A stretch of DNA of 64,000 nucleotides, taken from positions 124,001-188,000 of the forward strand of contig JAFKGD010000008.1 in assembly GCA_017307855.1 (NCBI GenBank), given 5' to 3'. The notes under the pieces were generated by a model. It searched no databases and was not told the DNA's origin. It worked only from the letters and a program-made list of their open reading frames with translations. Source of the DNA: Burkholderiales bacterium. Its GTDB lineage: Bacteria; Pseudomonadota; Gammaproteobacteria; Burkholderiales; Burkholderiaceae_C. Shown in pieces: positions 36,734 through 47,654 of the stretch (the stretch's first letter is position 1; every line of letters starts with the position of its first letter). Position numbers and translations under genes: made by a program.

Positions 36734-37695
36734 CGCTGCGGCGCCGTGAGGTGGTCCACGTCGCCGGTATCGCGGGCGCGGCGGCGGTGCTGGGCACGGC
36801 CGGCCCGCTGCGGGCGCGCGGCACGGCCGTGCGCATCGTGGTGGCGTATCCGCCAGGCGGCGTGAGCGACACCGCCGCGCGCCTGCTGGCCACGCTGCTC
36901 GAGCCCGCGCTGCAGTCGCCGGTCATCGTCGAGAACCGCGGCGGCGCGGGCGGCAGCGTGGCGCTGGCCGGCGTGGCGCGCGCGGCGCCTGATGGGCGTA
37001 CGCTGGGCTTCTCGGCCATCAGCCCGCTCACGCTGTCGCCGCATTTCGGCGTGGCTGCGCCGCGGGTGGTGCCCGTCATCGGCGTCATGCGCACGCCGCA
37101 GCTGCTGGTGGCCACGCCGGCGATCGCGGCCACGGGCTTTGCCGACATGCTGCGGCTGGCGCGCGCGCGGTCGGCGTACGGCGGCGGCGGGCTGCGCTGG
37201 GCCACGTCGGGCGTGGGCACGCTGGGCCACCTGATCCTCGAAGAGGTGCGGCGCGCCACGCAGATCGACGTGGTGCACATCCCGTATGCGGGCGGCGGGC
37301 CGCAGTTGCAGGACGCGCTGGCCGGCCGCTTCGAGCTGCTGTCCACCAATCTCGCGCCGCTGCAACTGGACTACGTGGCGGCCGGCCGCTTCGTGCCGCT
37401 GGCGCTGGGCGCGCGGCAACGCACGGCGCTGCTGCCGCAGGTGCCCACCTTCGCCGAGGCCGGTTGCCCGGGCGCCAACCGCTCGTCGCTGTTCGGGCTG
37501 TTCGCGCCGCAGGGCACCCCGGCCGCGCAGGTGGCGCGGCTGCACGCGGCCTGCAGCGCGGCACTGCGGCAGCCGGCCTTCGTGCAGATGCTGCGCAGCT
37601 CGGGCAACGAGGCCGGCGCCGATGCGACAGAAGCGTTCGCGCGCGAGATCGCGCACGAGTTCGCGGCCAATCGCCGCCTGTTCACGCAGCGCTGA
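36730..37695 (+). CDS. Bug-type (TctC) periplasmic binding protein, Tat-like signal
   Basis: This 321-residue Bug protein begins MTLRRREVVHVAGIAGAAAV, a twin-arginine-like signal rather than the usual Sec one. The mature part carries VAYPPGGVSDTAARLLA, VIVENRGGAGGSVA, VHIPYAGGGPQLQD and a C-terminal FGLFAPQGTPAAQ. Bug proteins bind carboxylates for tripartite tricarboxylate transporters; no TctA/TctB genes lie nearby, so the partner is unlinked or absent. It overlaps the LysR gene by 4 bp. Confidence 0.9.
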   Translation: MTLRRREVVHVAGIAGAAAVLGTAGPLRARGTAVRIVVAYPPGGVSDTAARLLATLLEPALQSPVIVENRGGAGGSVALAGVARAAPDGRTLGFSAISPLTLSPHFGVAAPRVVPVIGVMRTPQLLVATPAIAATGFADMLRLARARSAYGGGGLRWATSGVGTLGHLILEEVRRATQIDVVHIPYAGGGPQLQDALAGRFELLSTNLAPLQLDYVAAGRFVPLALGARQRTALLPQVPTFAEAGCPGANRSSLFGLFAPQGTPAAQVARLHAACSAALRQPAFVQMLRSSGNEAGADATEAFAREIAHEFAANRRLFTQR

Positions 37696-37747
37696 TCGCC
37701 GCCCGTGCGCCCGGGCCACGGCCTGCCGCACGGTTAACATTTCGGTC

Positions 37748-39256
<1,509 letters not shown>

Positions 39257-40576
39257 ACTGCGCGCGCTGCGCGCGGTGCTGGCCGTGGCCGACGCGGGCA
39301 GCACGGCTGCGGGCGGCGCGCACCTGCACCTGTCGCAACCTGCCGTGGCGCGCGCCGTGCAGCGCGTCGAGTCGCACCTGGGCCTGCCGTTGTTCGAGCG
39401 CGTGGCGCGCGGCATGCGCGCCAACGCTGTCGGCCAGGCCCTGGCCGCGCGCGTGCGGCAGGCGCTGGCCGAACTGGCGGGCGAGGGCGATGGCCCGCCC
39501 GCCAGCCCGCGCCTGGCCAGCCTGGGTACACCCGCGCAGTTCGGCGTGTTGCTGGCGCTGGCCGATGCGGCATCGGGCCGCCGCGTGGCGCAGCAACTGG
39601 GCGTGAGCCAGCCGGCCGTGCAGCAGGCCGTTCGGCAGCTCGAGCACGCCTGGGGCGCGGCGCTGTTCGAGCGCACGCGCACCGGTCTCGTGCCCAACGC
39701 CGCCGGCCGGCTGGCGCTGGCGCGGGCCAAGCGCGCGCTGGCCGAGCTGCGCGGCGCCGAGGAAGACCTGCAGGCACTGGCCGGCGCGGTGCGTGGCCGC
39801 GTGGTGGTGGGCACGCTGCCCTATTGGGGCGGCAGCTTCCTGCCGCGTGCCCTCGGCCGCCTGGCCGAACGGCACCCCGGCATCTCGATCACGGTGGTGG
39901 ACGGCACCTACGACTCGCTGCTCGCCCAACTGCGCCAGGCCGACATCGACCTGCTGGTGGGCGCGTTGCGCGAGGCGCCGCCGCCGGGGCCGCTGCTGCA
40001 ATCGCCGCTGCTGGACGACCCGCTGGCCGCCGTGGTGCGCGCCGGCCATCCGCTGGTGGGCCGCGCGCCCACGCGCCTGCGGCAGTTGCGCGGTGCGCAA
40101 TGGATCCTGGCCATGCCGGGCGCGCCCGCGCGCCGCATGCTGGAGCAGGCGTTCGCGCACGAAGGCCTGCCGCCACCCCAAGGTGGCGTGCAGGTCAACA
40201 GCCCGGCGCTGTTGCAATCCATGCTGCTGGAAGGCGACGGCGTCGCGCTGATGTCGCCGCGCCAGCTGGAACGCGAGATCGCTGCCGGCCTGCTGCGCGT
40301 GCTGCCGGTACGCGTGCCGCAGTCGCGGCGCAGCATCGGACTGGTGATGCGCTCGGCCTTCGAGCCGCCGGCGCCGCTGCGCGAGCTGATCGACAGCCTG
40401 CGCGAAGCCGGTGCGCAGGCGGCTGCGGCACCGGCCGCCGCTGCACGCCGATAAGCCGGACGCATCGCCCGCATGGCGCTACGCATTGGCGCGTGGCGCG
40501 CACGCGCGGCATGCTCTGCGGCAGCCTCGCCAGCGGCGGCATCCGCCCGCCCCGGGGACTGCACGGAGACACACAC

Positions 40577-41578
40577 ATGCCGACATCCTTCCTCGCCCCG
40601 GGCCTGCGGTCCGGCATCCGTACGTTCGCGCTGCGCGCCTGCCTGGCCGCGGCCGCCGCGCTCGCCACGGGTGGCGCGCTGGCGCAGGTGGCCGGCACGG
40701 TGCGCGTGGTGGTGCCGCATCCTGCCGGCGGGCCGGCCGACGCCATCGCGCGTGTCACGGCCAACGAACTGGCCAAGTCGCTGGGCCAGCCGGTCATCGT
40801 GGACAACCGGCCCGGCGGCGGCAGCCTGATCGGCACGCAGGCGGTGGCGCAGGCCAGGCCCGATGGGCAGACGCTGCTGGTCAACGCATCGGTGCACGTC
40901 ACCTACCCGGCGCTGTTCAAGCAGGCGGGCTTCGACGTGATCGACGACTTCAAGCCCATCGCGCAGCTCACGCGCGTGCCCATGGTGCTGCTGGTGAATC
41001 CGCAGGTGCCCGCGCGCGACGTGAAGGAACTGGTGGCCTATGCCCGGGCCAACCCCGGCAAGCTGTCGTTCGGCTCGTCGGGCAACGCGGGTGCTGCGCA
41101 TCTGGCGGGCGAGCTGTTCAAGCAGATGACGGGCACCGACATCGTCCACGTGCCGTACCGTGGCGCGCCCGCGGCCCTCAACGACCTGATCGGTGGCCAG
41201 GTGCAGATGATGTTCGACCCCGCCTCGTCGTCGCTGCAGCACGTGCGCACCGGCAAGCTGCGCGCGCTGGCCGTCACCTCCGATCGCCGCTACGGCGCCG
41301 TGCCCGACGTGCCCACCATGATCGAGGCCGGTGTGCCCGGCTATGTGCTCACCAACTGGTACGGCCTGTGGGCGCCCAAGGGCACGCCGGACGCGCTGGC
41401 CGCGCGCATGGCGGCCGACGTGGCCCGGGCCTTCCGCACCGACGAAGTGGCCGCGCAGTTGCGCGGCATGGGCGCCGAAGTGGTGGCCAGCACGCCCGAG
41501 GAATTCGCGCGCTTCGTGGTGGCCGAGAAGCAGAAGTGGGCCGAGATCGTGACACGATCGGGCGCCAAGATGGATTGA
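40577..41578 (+). CDS. Bug-type periplasmic binding protein
   Basis: This 333-residue Bug (TctC-family) protein has a Sec signal peptide (LRACLAAAAALATGGALA-QV) and core motifs VVPHPAGGPADAIARV, VIVDNRPGGGSLIGTQAV, VHVPYRGAPAALNDLIGG and NWYGLWAPKGTPDALA. ATG 40577 has GGAGA upstream. It follows the tandem-HTH LysR gene and precedes a small alpha/beta hydrolase by 16 bp, suggesting uptake coupled to hydrolysis of a carboxylate ester or amide. Confidence 0.92.
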   Translation: MPTSFLAPGLRSGIRTFALRACLAAAAALATGGALAQVAGTVRVVVPHPAGGPADAIARVTANELAKSLGQPVIVDNRPGGGSLIGTQAVAQARPDGQTLLVNASVHVTYPALFKQAGFDVIDDFKPIAQLTRVPMVLLVNPQVPARDVKELVAYARANPGKLSFGSSGNAGAAHLAGELFKQMTGTDIVHVPYRGAPAALNDLIGGQVQMMFDPASSSLQHVRTGKLRALAVTSDRRYGAVPDVPTMIEAGVPGYVLTNWYGLWAPKGTPDALAARMAADVARAFRTDEVAAQLRGMGAEVVASTPEEFARFVVAEKQKWAEIVTRSGAKMD

Positions 41579-41594
41579 AGAGGAAGCCCCGCGC

Positions 41595-42347
41595 GTGCCC
41601 GAGATGACGACTGGAGAACCGACCCCGCTGCTGCTGATCCCCGGCCTGCTGTGCGACGACGTCGTCTGGCAGCCGCAGATCGCCGCGCTCGCGGGCATCG
41701 CCGACTGCACGGTGGCGCGCAACGGCGCCACCGACAGCATCACGCGCATGGCCGAACAGGCGCTGGCGCTGATGCCGCCCGGACCGTTCGCCGTGGCGGG
41801 CCACAGCATGGGCGGGCGCGTGGCGCTGGAGATCGTGCGCCTCGCGCCCGAGCGCGTGTCGCGCCTGGCGCTGCTCGACACCGGCTACCAGGCCATCGCG
41901 CCAGGGCTGCCAGGGCAGGGCGAGCGCAACGGGCGCATGCAACTCCTGGAGGTGGCGCGCACCCAGGGCATGCGGGCCATGGGTGAGCGATGGGCGCGCG
42001 GCATGGTTCACCCCGACGTGGTGGGCACGCCGCTGTTCGAGGCCGTGCTCGACATGCTCGAGCGCGCGACGCCGGATCTGTTCGAGGCGCAGATCCATGC
42101 ACTGCTCGGCCGGCCCGACGCCACGCCGCTGCTGCCGCACATCCGCGTTCCCACGCTGGTGCTGTGCGGGCGCGAGGACGGCTGGAGCCCGCTGGCGCGG
42201 CACGAGACCATGCGCGATCTTATCGGCGATGTGGCGCGCCTGGCCGTCGTCGAGCATTGCGGTCACATGAGCACGATGGAGCAGCCCGGCGTGGTCAGCG
42301 GCTGGATGGCGCGCTGGCTCGGTGGGGACGACGTGACAGCAGGTTAG
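41595..42347 (+). CDS. Alpha/beta hydrolase
   Basis: This is a 250-residue hydrolase with an N-terminal LLLIPGLLCDDVVWQPQI, nucleophile elbow AGHSMGGRVALEI (Ser), an acid in REDGWSPL and catalytic His in EHCGHMSTMEQP. It resembles cytoplasmic esterases and MhpC-like C-C hydrolases, without enough detail to choose. The start is GTG 41595, with AGGAAG upstream; ATG 41604 is an alternative. Its stop overlaps the convergent LysR gene by 4 bp. Confidence 0.85.
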   Translation: MPEMTTGEPTPLLLIPGLLCDDVVWQPQIAALAGIADCTVARNGATDSITRMAEQALALMPPGPFAVAGHSMGGRVALEIVRLAPERVSRLALLDTGYQAIAPGLPGQGERNGRMQLLEVARTQGMRAMGERWARGMVHPDVVGTPLFEAVLDMLERATPDLFEAQIHALLGRPDATPLLPHIRVPTLVLCGREDGWSPLARHETMRDLIGDVARLAVVEHCGHMSTMEQPGVVSGWMARWLGGDDVTAG

Positions 42348-43261
42348 GCGCGCGGCAGCGCCAGGCAGACGGTGGCGATCGCCTCGCGCAGCCAGGCATG
42401 GCCGGCGTCGGATTCGCGCACCGGGTGCCACTGCATGCTTTCCTCCAGTGGAGGACAGGCGAAGGGGCAGCGGTGGATCGACAACGGCAGGCGCCAGCGC
42501 CGGTAGAGCTGGGCCACCTGGCTCTGCACCGTGGCCACGCGCCGCGTGCCGATGACCGCCAGTGGCAACAGGCCGTACTGCGGCACGCGGATGGCGACCT
42601 TGCGTGAGATCTTCTGGCGATCGAGTTCCCATTCTTCCAGCGGCGGGAAGCTGGGATGGTTCTCGCGTTTGGCGACGTGCTCCATGGCCAGGAACCGCGT
42701 CAGCGTGAGATTGCGGCCGGGCAGGGTGTTGCGGCTCCAGGTGACACATACCCAGGGATCCTCGAACAGTACCTGCACCGGGTAGTTCTTCACGGCGTAC
42801 AGGCTCGGCACGATCAGCAGATCGACGTCGCCGCGCTCGAGCTCGTCGGACAGACGCGCGCCCAGCGGCATCACGTCCAGTCCCACCTGCGGCGCCCGCT
42901 CGCCCAGATACTGAAGCAGGGGCGGCAGCACCACCATCGAGAAGTAATCGGACGCGGCGACGCGGAACACGCGCTGCGCGGTGCCGGGCTCGAAGCTGTC
43001 GGCCGGGCGCGTCACCTGCTGGATGCGCATCAGGATGGCGCGCACCTCGGCGCGCAGCGCCTGCGCGCGCTCGGTCAGCACCATGCGTCGGCCCACCTGC
43101 ACCACGAGGTCGTCGCCGAAGTGGCGGCGCAACCGGCCCAGCGCATTGCTCATGGCGGACTGGGTGATGAACACGCGGTCGGCGGCGCGCGAGACGCTGC
43201 TTTCCTCCAGCAGCGCGTCGAGCGCGACGAGCAGGTTGAGATCGAGCTTGTGATAGCGCAA
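42344..43261 (-). CDS. LysR-type regulator of the catabolic operon
   Basis: This 305-residue LysR regulator is of the NodD/NahR-like branch (YHKLDLNLLVALDALLEESS, RVFITQSAMSNALGRLRRHF, VGRRMVLTERA). The start codon is TTG 43261; the frame upstream has no ATG. It is divergent from the FAH-led operon with a 94-bp AT-richer gap, the classic setting for control of that operon by a pathway substrate or product. Confidence 0.9.
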   Translation of the reverse strand: MRYHKLDLNLLVALDALLEESSVSRAADRVFITQSAMSNALGRLRRHFGDDLVVQVGRRMVLTERAQALRAEVRAILMRIQQVTRPADSFEPGTAQRVFRVAASDYFSMVVLPPLLQYLGERAPQVGLDVMPLGARLSDELERGDVDLLIVPSLYAVKNYPVQVLFEDPWVCVTWSRNTLPGRNLTLTRFLAMEHVAKRENHPSFPPLEEWELDRQKISRKVAIRVPQYGLLPLAVIGTRRVATVQSQVAQLYRRWRLPLSIHRCPFACPPLEESMQWHPVRESDAGHAWLREAIATVCLALPRA

Positions 43262-43355
43262 TGTATGTACCCCGTGAATGCATTGAATTTATCGAATTCA
43301 TTTGTTGAATACAACCGCGGCGCCTAGATTTGCCTGCGGAACAACAGGAGACAAA
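43262..43355. promoter_or_regulatory. Divergent promoter/operator region, LysR - catabolic operon
   Basis: This is a short AT-rich stretch in an otherwise GC-rich region, with repeated GAAT/ATTC elements: GAATGCATTGAATTTATC and GAATTCATTTGTTGAATAC. AATGCATT is a palindrome, and several A/T-flanked half-sites could form LysR boxes. The ribosome site AGGAG of the FAH gene is at 43346-43350. Confidence 0.6.
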
Positions 43356-44384
43356 GTGAGTCGTGCCAGCCGCCCCTTCGCGCTGGGGCTGTTCAGCGCC
43401 CCGGGCCAACCCGCCCTGCCGACACCGTTCGTCGGCGTCGTGCTCGACACCTGCAACGTGCTGCCGCTGGCGCAGCTGTTTCCTTCGCACGCGCCCTGGC
43501 TTGGCGCTGCGCTGCCCGACAGCATCTTTGCCTTGCTGCAGGACTGGGACGGCGCGTTTGCCGCGATCTCCGGCGCGCTGGACCGCGACGACGCCGGACG
43601 GCTCGCCACGATGCCGCTGGACGGTCTTCGTGCGCATGCGCCGCTGGCGCAGACCCGCCAGCTGATCTGCACCGGCGCCAACTACCGCCAGCATGTGATC
43701 GACCTGGTGGTGGCGCAGGGCGGCGGCGCGGGCACCGAGGGCATGACCGCGGAAGAGCGCCGCGCCGACGCCGCGGCACGCGTCGATTCGCGCGCCGCCG
43801 GCGGCATTCCGTATGCCTTCCCCAAGCTGGTGGGCGCGATCACCGGGCCCTGCGACGACATCGTCGTGCCGCGCGATGCGCAGCAGCTCGACTGGGAGCT
43901 GGAGCTGGGCGTGGTGATCGGCCGCGCATGCTGGCGCGTGCCGCGCGAATCCGCCATGGACGCCGTGGCCGGCTACCTCATCGTGAACGACATCACGCGG
44001 CGGGAACTGGTCTACCGGCCCGATCTGCGCTCGCTGGGATCGGACTGGCTGCGCGCCAAGAGCGGACCGGGCTTCATGCCCATCGGCCCGCTGTTCGTGC
44101 CTGCCGCGTTCGTGGCCGATCCGCACCAGTTGCGTCTGCGCCTGGAGCTCAACGGCCAGGTGATGCAGGACGAGAGCACGTCCGACATGATCTTCCGCAT
44201 CGAGCGGCAGATCGAATACGTGTCGTCCTATGCGCGCCTCTTGCCGGGCGACATCCTGGCCACCGGCTCGCCTGCCGGCAACGGCATGCACCACGGCCGC
44301 TTCCTGCAGCCCGGCGACCGGATGCGCGCCACCATCACGGGCCTGGGCGAGCAGGTCAACCATCTCATTGCCGAAGAAAGTTGA
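43356..44384 (+). CDS. Fumarylacetoacetate hydrolase-family protein
   Basis: This 342-residue protein of the FAH superfamily hydrolyses or decarboxylates beta-keto acids from ring cleavage. The metal site is indicated by QLDWELELGVVIGRACWRVP, the core by GYLIVNDITRRELVYR, and the C-terminus by RLLPGDILATGSPAGNG. The start is GTG 43356 with AGGAG 5 nt before it; an upstream TTG at 43302 lies in the promoter region. It leads the operon FAH-VOC-amidohydrolase-monooxygenase-cyclase-NTF2-Bug. Confidence 0.88.
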   Translation: MSRASRPFALGLFSAPGQPALPTPFVGVVLDTCNVLPLAQLFPSHAPWLGAALPDSIFALLQDWDGAFAAISGALDRDDAGRLATMPLDGLRAHAPLAQTRQLICTGANYRQHVIDLVVAQGGGAGTEGMTAEERRADAAARVDSRAAGGIPYAFPKLVGAITGPCDDIVVPRDAQQLDWELELGVVIGRACWRVPRESAMDAVAGYLIVNDITRRELVYRPDLRSLGSDWLRAKSGPGFMPIGPLFVPAAFVADPHQLRLRLELNGQVMQDESTSDMIFRIERQIEYVSSYARLLPGDILATGSPAGNGMHHGRFLQPGDRMRATITGLGEQVNHLIAEES

Positions 44385-44389
44385 ACGCC

Positions 44390-45382
44390 ATGGCCATCAC
44401 CGGGGTGAAGTCCCTCAACTACCGTATCGCCGAGCCCGAACGCATCGCCAGCGCGCGCACCTTCTTCACCGAGTTCGGCCTGGGCGCACCGCAGGACGAT
44501 GCCGCGCCCGCTTTTACCCTGCCGGATGGCGCGCGCGTGCGCCTGCAGCCGCCGGCGGCCGCGGCCTTCGACACCGCCGTCACCACCGAGACGGTGTGGG
44601 GCGTGAGCGATGAAGACGCGCTCGCGCGTCTGGTGGATGCGCTGTCGCGCGATCTCACGCTGGTGCAGGACGCGCGCGGCGACTGGCACTTCACCACGCC
44701 CGACGGCCTGCCGATGGGCCTGGGCCTGTTCGACCGGCGGCCGGTGCTCAACCGGCCCGACCCGCTGAATGCGCCCGGCCACGTGCAGCGCCTGAACCAG
44801 TGGCGCAAGTGGCGCTTCCGGGCGCAACCCAGAACCATCAACCACGTGGTGTACGGCGTGGACGACTACAAGGCCAGCTGGGACTTCTTCCGGCACCGGT
44901 TGGGGTTCCGGCTGTCGGACCATTCGCGCGGACTCGGGGTCTTCCTGCGCGCCGACGGCGCGTGCGAACACCACAACCTGTTCCTGGCCAACGCGCACTA
45001 CCACCGGCCCTCGGCGCCCTCGTTCCAGCACGCCTGCTTCGGCGTGGAAGACGTCGATGAAATCATGGCGGGGGCCAATCACCTGACGCGACTGGGCCAC
45101 GTGAGCAAGCTGGGCCTGGGCCGCCACCGCATTGCGTCGGCCCTGTTCTACTACGTCGACTGCCCGGCCGGCGGCGAAGCCGAGTATGGTGCCGACACCG
45201 ACTACCTCGACGACGGCTGGGTGCCGCGCGAGTGGGACCCCAAGTTCGGCTACATCGTCTGGTGCGCCAACCTGCCGCCGTTCATGCAACAGGAGGCCGG
45301 GCGCGACGTGCGTCTGCTGGCGAACGAGGACGACGTGGATGTGCCCGACCTGGCGGCCTGGCGACAGCGGGGTGCCGCGTGA
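44390..45382 (+). CDS. VOC-family extradiol dioxygenase-like protein
   Basis: This 330-residue two-module VOC protein is laid out like type I extradiol dioxygenases. The likely iron ligands are His in NHVVYGVDDY, His in FQHACFGVEDVD and Glu in GGEAEYGADTD. It would cleave a catechol-type or hydroxylated heteroaromatic ring next to the diol. It begins 5 bp after the FAH gene and overlaps the next by 4 bp. The substrate is not evident. Confidence 0.82.
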   Translation: MAITGVKSLNYRIAEPERIASARTFFTEFGLGAPQDDAAPAFTLPDGARVRLQPPAAAAFDTAVTTETVWGVSDEDALARLVDALSRDLTLVQDARGDWHFTTPDGLPMGLGLFDRRPVLNRPDPLNAPGHVQRLNQWRKWRFRAQPRTINHVVYGVDDYKASWDFFRHRLGFRLSDHSRGLGVFLRADGACEHHNLFLANAHYHRPSAPSFQHACFGVEDVDEIMAGANHLTRLGHVSKLGLGRHRIASALFYYVDCPAGGEAEYGADTDYLDDGWVPREWDPKFGYIVWCANLPPFMQQEAGRDVRLLANEDDVDVPDLAAWRQRGAA

Positions 45383-46527
45383 GCGATGCCGGAGCCAGCG
45401 GCCTGATGGTGTGCCACTGCTGTGGCCAGCACCATGCCGGCGTGTCCGTGAGCGAGCCGGCGGCAGGTCCGCGTCTGCCGCATTTCACGGTCGACATGCA
45501 TTGCCACCTGCTGGTGCCCGCGGTGGAGGAATGTGTCGCCGGCCATCCGCACAAGCAGGCCGAGACGGCGCAGCAGGCACGTCTGATGGGAGCGGCCTCG
45601 CTGGCGCACAACCAGCAGATGCGCGCAGCCATCGGGCCGCGCCTGACCACACCGGCGGTGCGCGTGGCCGACATGGACCGGCTGGGCATCGATCTGCAGG
45701 TGCTCAGTCCGTCGCCCACGCAGTACTACACCTGGGCCGATGCGGGGCTGGCGCGCGACGTGGTACGACTGCAGAACGAAGCCATCGCCGGCGTGGTGCG
45801 CGCGCAGCCCGATCGATTCGAAGGACTGGGGGCCGTGGCGCTGCAGCACCCGGAGCTGGCGGCCGAACAGTTGCGCGAGGCCGTGAGCACACTCGGCCTG
45901 CGCGGCGCCGAGATCACGTCCGACCCGACCGGCAAGGGACTGGACGATCCCGCGCTCGACGTGTTCTGGCGCGAGGCGCAGCGACTGGACGCGGTGATCT
46001 TCCTGCATCCGCTGGGCACGTCGCTGGGCGAGCGCGTGAACCGCTACTACCTCTCCAACGTGATCGGTCAGCCGCTGGAGACCACCATCGCGCTGTCCGA
46101 ACTGATCCATGGCGGCGTGCTCGACCGGTTCACGCGCCTGCGCATCTGCGCGGCCCATGGCGGCGGCTATCTGCCCTTTGCGCCAGGCCGTTCCGATCAC
46201 GGGTTCGGCGTGCGGCCCGAGGCGCGCGGCTGCGCCCGGTCGCCAGGCGAATACCTGCAGCGGATGTGGTTCGACAGTGTGGTGTTCCGCCCCGAGTCGC
46301 TGCGCGTGCTGATCGACACGGTGGGCCTGGGCCAGGTGGTGGCGGGCACCGACTACCCCTTCGACATGGGCGAATACGCGTTGCATGAACTGATACGCCG
46401 CGTGCCCGGCCTGGCGTCGGCGGGGCAGGCCGCGCTGCTGGGCGGAAACGCCAGCGCGCTGCTGCGGCTGGACGCACACCATCCGGCGCGCCTGCGCGCC
46501 GACCTGACACCCGAGGACATCCGATGA
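45379..46527 (+). CDS. Amidohydrolase-family decarboxylase (ACMSD-like)
   Basis: This 382-residue protein is of the ACMSD-like amidohydrolase group, which includes nonoxidative decarboxylases of ring-cleavage products. Metal ligands are HxH in VDMHCHLLVP, His in ICAAHGGGYLPF and Asp in GTDYPFDMG. A Cys pair (MVCHCCGQHH) near the N-terminus is unusual. GTG 45379 overlaps the stop of the dioxygenase gene. It fits decarboxylation or hydrolysis of a muconate-semialdehyde-type intermediate. Confidence 0.85.
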   Translation: MSDAGASGLMVCHCCGQHHAGVSVSEPAAGPRLPHFTVDMHCHLLVPAVEECVAGHPHKQAETAQQARLMGAASLAHNQQMRAAIGPRLTTPAVRVADMDRLGIDLQVLSPSPTQYYTWADAGLARDVVRLQNEAIAGVVRAQPDRFEGLGAVALQHPELAAEQLREAVSTLGLRGAEITSDPTGKGLDDPALDVFWREAQRLDAVIFLHPLGTSLGERVNRYYLSNVIGQPLETTIALSELIHGGVLDRFTRLRICAAHGGGYLPFAPGRSDHGFGVRPEARGCARSPGEYLQRMWFDSVVFRPESLRVLIDTVGLGQVVAGTDYPFDMGEYALHELIRRVPGLASAGQAALLGGNASALLRLDAHHPARLRADLTPEDIR

Positions 46528-47654
46528 CAAACAACCCCATCTGGCCGCGCGCCCTGATCGTGGGCGGCGGCATAGGCGGACTGGCGGCTGCCATGGCGCT
46601 GCGGCGCGCCGGCTGCGACGTCGATCTGGTGGAGATCAAGCCGGCCTGGGCGCAGTCGGGCGTGGGCATCATCCAGCCGGCCAACGCGCTGCGCGCGCTC
46701 GACACGCTGGGCGTGGCGCAGGACTGCCTGGCGGCCGGCTTCGCCTATGACGGCTATGACTACATGACCGCCGACGGCACGCTGCTCAATGCTTTTGCGG
46801 GCCCGCGCGCCGCGCCCCACCTGCCGGCCTACAACGGCATCCTGCGCTCGCGGCTGCACGACATCCTGCTGCGCGGTGCGCGCGAGGCCGGTGCGCGGCT
46901 GCAACTGGGCACGACGGTGGTGGCGCTGTCCCAGACGCAGGAAGGCGCGCACGTGACGCTGTCCGACGGCACGCAGCGCGGCTATGCGCTGGTGGTCGCC
47001 GCCGACGGCATCTATTCGCCCCTGCGCCACCGATTGCACGGCCAGCGCTTCGTGCCCACGGCCACGGGCCAGAGCGTGTGGCGCCTGACGCTGCCACGCC
47101 CGCCCGCCATGAGGCGCGGCGTGATGATGCTGGGCGAGTCGCGCAAGGCCGGCTTCATACCGCTGAACGACGACAGCATGTACCTGCTGCTGGTGACCCA
47201 GGAGGCGCCCGGCGTCCAGTTTTCCGCCGACGAGTTGCCGCGTCTGCTGCTGGAGCGGCTGGACGGCTTCGGCGGGCTGGTCGAACACACGCGCCAGTAC
47301 GTGCAGGCCGACAGCGCCGTGGTGTACCGGCCGCTCGAAGTGGTGACGCTGGATGCCCCCTGGCATACCGGGCGCGTGGTCTTCATCGGCGACGCGGCGC
47401 ATGCGTCCACGCCGCATCTGGGGCAGGGCGCGGCCATGGCCATCGAGGATGCGGTGGTGCTGGGCGAACTGGTGGGCGGCGGCGCCGCTCCCGCCCGGCT
47501 GGGGGACGACTACATGGACCGGCGCCATGCGCGGGCCCGCGAGATTCAGGATGCCTCGTTCACGATCGGCGAGTACGAGCAGGGCCGCCGCCCTGGCCTG
47601 GATCTCGCGGCGCTACTGCAGCGGACGCGCCACCGCGCGGTGGAGCCGATATGA
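46524..47654 (+). CDS. FAD-dependent aromatic monooxygenase
   Basis: This 376-residue flavoprotein is of the salicylate/para-hydroxybenzoate hydroxylase type. It has the dinucleotide motif VGGGIGGLAAAMALRRAG, a central DG motif in VVAADGIYSPLRHRL and the GD motif FIGDAAHASTPHLGQGAAMA. It would hydroxylate (or oxidatively decarboxylate) the ring before cleavage, using NAD(P)H and O2. It overlaps both neighbours by 4 bp, so it is translationally coupled. Confidence 0.9.
   Translation: MTNNPIWPRALIVGGGIGGLAAAMALRRAGCDVDLVEIKPAWAQSGVGIIQPANALRALDTLGVAQDCLAAGFAYDGYDYMTADGTLLNAFAGPRAAPHLPAYNGILRSRLHDILLRGAREAGARLQLGTTVVALSQTQEGAHVTLSDGTQRGYALVVAADGIYSPLRHRLHGQRFVPTATGQSVWRLTLPRPPAMRRGVMMLGESRKAGFIPLNDDSMYLLLVTQEAPGVQFSADELPRLLLERLDGFGGLVEHTRQYVQADSAVVYRPLEVVTLDAPWHTGRVVFIGDAAHASTPHLGQGAAMAIEDAVVLGELVGGGAAPARLGDDYMDRRHARAREIQDASFTIGEYEQGRRPGLDLAALLQRTRHRAVEPI

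Noticed and set aside
41349-44363. Minus-strand frame of about 1000 codons across the Bug, hydrolase, LysR and FAH genes
   Set aside because: It is opposite or out of frame to four recognisable genes and has shadow composition.
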